Below are positions 42,011 through 44,480 of a stretch of DNA of 44,480 bases, piece after piece. Source of the stretch: Bradyrhizobium sp. GTDB taxonomy: Bacteria; Pseudomonadota; Alphaproteobacteria; Rhizobiales; Xanthobacteraceae. The notes under the pieces were generated by a model that had not been told where the DNA came from, searched no databases, and worked only from the letters and a program-made list of their open reading frames with translations. The DNA is taken from positions 1-44,480 of the forward strand of contig JAQGKC010000247.1 in assembly GCA_028290305.1 (NCBI GenBank). Reading direction: 5' to 3'. Position 1 is the first letter of the stretch; each line of letters opens with the position of its first letter. The translations under genes and the position numbers were made by a program.

Positions 42011-42991
42011 TTAATCGAGATTGCGACGATAACGGCTCGGGGTTTGGCCGGTCAGCCTGTGAAATGCCGCGGTGAACGTGCTCGTATCGCTGAAGCCGGT
42101 ATTGAGGGCAATCGCGGTGACGGACTGCTCACGATTGGCCAGTAGCTGCTTGGCCAGTTCGATTCGGCGACTGGCATGATATCTGTGCGGCGGCATCCCG
42201 AAGGAACGCTTGAACGACCGGGAGAAATGGTACGGGCTCAGCCGCGCCAGCTCGGCGAGGGTCGCGAGCGGGATGTCGTCGGTGACATGCTCCTCGATAT
42301 AGGCGGCCACGCGCTTTTGCTGCCAGCACGCAAGGCCGCCACGACTGTCTGGTCCGCGGAGTCCAGCCTCACCGTTGATGCGAACGAGTTCGTGCGTTAG
42401 CACGATTCCGAGCGCTTCAGCGTATTGCCGCGGCATCGGGCCCGAGTTCTCGACTTGCGACTTGAGCTTGAGAGCCGTCTCCCAGAGATCGCGATCGTAA
42501 AAGAACAAGCGCGGCTTGAACTCGATCTCGCCAAACCGCAGCGCGGGATCGGCGAAAGGCCCGCGCGGATCGATGTAGAAATAGGTTGTACGCGTCAGCA
42601 CGCGCGGCCTCTGCCATCCGCGGAAGTCACGCCCGGCAGGAACGAAGGTCAGCTTGTGCGTGAAATCGCGCAAGGTCGACCGCGGCAGGCCTTCAACAAA
42701 GGTCTCACCGTCGTAGCGCTCCGCGAGCTCCGCTGCGATGAGCAGATGGCAGGGGGCCCGGAATCCATAGTCGAACGGCGTGTGCCGCATGACCTGGACC
42801 GTTTCCACGCGCAAGCCCGGCCAGGCCGTGGAATGGCGTCTGACGATCTCAGGCGGCGAAATGTCGACAATGGAACGAGATTTAAGACCCGGATGTAGCC
42901 ATGCCAGCGGGTCATGTTCGGCGATCGGACGTGCAGGAGCGGGCACAAGAGCAGCGGATTGATTCAAGGTCGTTTCGGCGGGGTTGGCCAT
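42011..42991 (-). CDS. AraC-family transcriptional regulator
   Basis: The 326-residue product has a C-terminal AraC double HTH (about residues 237-323): TLAELARLSPYHFSRSFKRSFG, then SVTAIALNTGFSDTSTFTAAFHRLTGQTPSRYRR. The N-terminal 220 residues form an effector domain of unknown ligand. It is transcribed toward sorA with a 67-base gap, so it may control or be co-transcribed with sorAB. No sulfur-responsive feature can be read. The ATG at 42991 is taken as the start because the family domain starts shortly after. Confidence 0.85.
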   Translation of the reverse strand: MANPAETTLNQSAALVPAPARPIAEHDPLAWLHPGLKSRSIVDISPPEIVRRHSTAWPGLRVETVQVMRHTPFDYGFRAPCHLLIAAELAERYDGETFVEGLPRSTLRDFTHKLTFVPAGRDFRGWQRPRVLTRTTYFYIDPRGPFADPALRFGEIEFKPRLFFYDRDLWETALKLKSQVENSGPMPRQYAEALGIVLTHELVRINGEAGLRGPDSRGGLACWQQKRVAAYIEEHVTDDIPLATLAELARLSPYHFSRSFKRSFGMPPHRYHASRRIELAKQLLANREQSVTAIALNTGFSDTSTFTAAFHRLTGQTPSRYRRNLD

Positions 42992-43566
42992 TGTTCGATC
43001 TCACTCGCTGCTATGGTGCCTGTTTCGGCCCCGAAGGATGGTAGTAGGGCGGTCGCGACGAGGATCAAGACGCGGAGCCTGCCGCTCTCACGCCGAGTTG
43101 AAGCTCGACCGTCACGATTGTTTGAAGCGCGGGTGTTCGTGCGCAGCCTCGGACGAAGCCGCGAGGAGACCGCCGCGTGCGAATTGCCGCGAGACCAAGG
43201 CGTGATGCCACCGCGGCGCTCCTTCCTCGCAAGTCGCCAGGGCTCCGGTAAATTGCCGCAGCCCTGGCGACTTTCCCGCAGGCACCAACGGCCATGCAAC
43301 CAGCGATTTTTGCGATAGCTCCTGCTTTACTGGCATTCGATCTAGATCGGAGAGCATATCTCTGGCGGCGCAATTACTGCTAGGTGCCCCGCGCGAATCG
43401 TGAAAGTTGATCGCAGAAAAATAAACTCGAATTTAGAAGACTCAGGGTTGAAGGCGATTAAATATTAGGTCGTCCGCGCGGAATTATTCGCGTCGCGCAT
43501 TGGGGCCGGAGATGAACTCGTGCCTCTGGAGACTTCAGACGCGCGGATCATTACGAGGATCGAGGC
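42992..43566. other. Gene-poor stretch with a long hairpin
   Basis: No frame here has a recognisable product. The main feature is the hairpin at 43231-43273. The right end supplies a GAGGATCGAGG element ahead of the ATG at 43567. Confidence 0.45.
43231..43273. repeat. Hairpin with 18-bp arms
   Basis: AAGTCGCCAGGGCTCCGG (43231-43248) and CCGCAGCCCTGGCGACTT (43256-43273) pair with a single mismatch around the seven-base loop TAAATTG. There is no T run, so it is not a standard terminator. It may be an IS end, a dispersed repeat or a structured RNA. Confidence 0.75.
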
Positions 43567-44464
43567 ATGAAGCACACTAGAGTGGTGGAAACGACTTTCA
43601 TGGATGACACCAATGCAAAGTCAACGTTTCCGTCGATCCTGCAGGTTCTCACGATCATCCGTCCCGAGACGCTGGTGCGTTGGCACAGGGCCGGCTTTCG
43701 CTACTACTGGCGTTGGAAGTCGCGCCCACTGGGAGGGCGACCGCAGATCGAGACGGAGCTGCGCGTTTTGATCCGGCGGATGAGCGTCGAAAATTCGCTT
43801 TGGGGCGCGCCGCGTATCCATGGTGAACTGCTCAAGCTCGGGATTGAGATCGCTCAATCAAGCGTCGCCAAGTACATGGTCAAACGGCGAGGACCGCCAA
43901 GCCAAGGGTGGCGGACCTTCCTGCGTAATCACGCGCCGGATATTGCCGCTATGGACTTGTTCGTTGTCCCGACTATCGGTTTCGACCTGCTCTATGTCCT
44001 CGTCATCGTCCGGCTCGACCGCAGAGACTTCGTCTGGATCAACGTCACAACAAACCCGACGGCGGAGTGGATTGCGCGTCAGATAACGGAGGCCTTCCCT
44101 TGGGATTGATGCGCCAAAATACCTCATCAGTGGTCGGGATCAAATCTATGGCGCGGTCGTCACACGCCGATTGCGCGCCATGGGCATCCGGGACAAGCCC
44201 ACTGCACCAGCTTCACCTTGGCAAAATGGCTTTGCCGAACGGCTGATCGGATCGATCCGGCGCGAGTGTTTGGACCACATCATTGTCTTGGGCGAGGCGC
44301 ATCTGCGCCGGATTCTGAAATCCTATGCTGACTATTACAACGGCGTCAGAACGCACCGATCATTGAACAAAGATGCGCCGGTCTCTCGCCAAATTCAGCT
44401 AACCGGAAGCATCAAATCACAGGCCATCCTCGGCGGACTTCATCATCACTACGTCCGGGTTTAG
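43567..44464 (+). pseudogene. Transposase (integrase-core DDE), 5'-truncated and frameshifted
   Basis: From about 43640 the frame reads IIRPETLVRWHRAGFRYYWR and continues with RIHGELLKLGIEIAQSSVAK, AAMDLFVVPTIGFDLLYVLV and ARQITEAFPWD, then stops at 44109. The second part (44171-44464 in another frame) has SPWQNGFAERLIGSIRRECL and HHHYVRV at the end. An extra base near 44107 splits the two. The catalytic 'RDRD' segment of relatives reads SGRD here, so an Asp may be lost. The N-terminal domain normally ahead of RPETLVRWHR is missing. The first 24 codons (MKHTRVVETTFMDD...) come from other sequence with their own ribosome-binding site. It is inactive. Confidence 0.82.
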
Positions 44465-44480
44465 GTTTTCGGTACACACA
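43630..44480 (+). mobile_element. Insertion-sequence remnant (Rhizobiales integrase-core type)
   Basis: The transposase remnant defines the element. Its left boundary is internal (5' truncation), and the right end falls at or beyond the window edge, so terminal inverted repeats and target duplication cannot be seen. Family placement (IS3/IS481-like) is from recognition of the protein only. Confidence 0.6.

Overview
The window reads as chromosomal DNA of a high-GC alphaproteobacterium of the Bradyrhizobium/Rhodopseudomonas type (inference). Support: GC-rich codon use, several small proteins of a kind I associate with that group, a dispersed palindromic repeat typical of it (32764-32860), and a Rhizobiales-type transposase at the right end. 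No rRNA, tRNA or CRISPR array was seen.

Left part (1-12200): scattered housekeeping and accessory genes. These are an SBP56/methanethiol-oxidase-family protein with a polytopic membrane protein directly downstream, a decayed ABC-transporter binding-protein tail, a calcineurin-like phosphoesterase, a secreted protein with a permuted NlpC/P60-like His...Asn-Cys arrangement, two very small proteins (one with PIGK repeats), a secreted bicupin, a VOC protein, a UspA protein, a small dimeric-barrel-like protein and a large UPF0182 membrane protein.

Centre (12580-35092): a coherent catabolic island in three transcription units plus a regulator. Unit 1 (+, 12721-24850) has 11 tightly packed genes: two complete three-subunit molybdenum hydroxylases and a five-part branched-chain-amino-acid-type (HAAT) ABC importer. 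Unit 2 (-, 28347-24874) encodes a TcuA-like tricarballylate dehydrogenase, its electron-transfer partner TcuB and a PuuE-like polysaccharide-deacetylase-family hydrolase. Unit 3 (+, 28688-33886) encodes an amidase-signature enzyme, a CoxG protein, an acyl-CoA ligase, a PaaI-type thioesterase and an MDR-family reductase. An XRE-type regulator follows at 34058.

The combination fits complete breakdown of a pyridine-4-carboxylate. Isonicotinate would be imported and hydroxylated twice by Mo enzymes to 2,6-dihydroxyisonicotinate (citrazinate), activated to the CoA ester, reduced by the MDR enzyme, and freed by the thioesterase as a cyclic imide. The deacetylase-like enzyme (imidase role) would open the ring, the amidase would remove the amide to give tricarballylate, and TcuAB would oxidise this to cis-aconitate for the TCA cycle. 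The family assignments are read from sequence; the substrate is my inference. A shared motif of about 17 bp upstream of the divergent units and the regulator may be its operator.

Right part (35093-44480): small proteins (one ending in a clear intrinsic terminator), a patatin-like lipoprotein, a secreted EF-hand protein, a sulfite dehydrogenase pair (sorA, sorB) behind an AraC-type regulator, a long hairpin, and a 5'-truncated, frameshifted insertion-sequence transposase running to the window edge.
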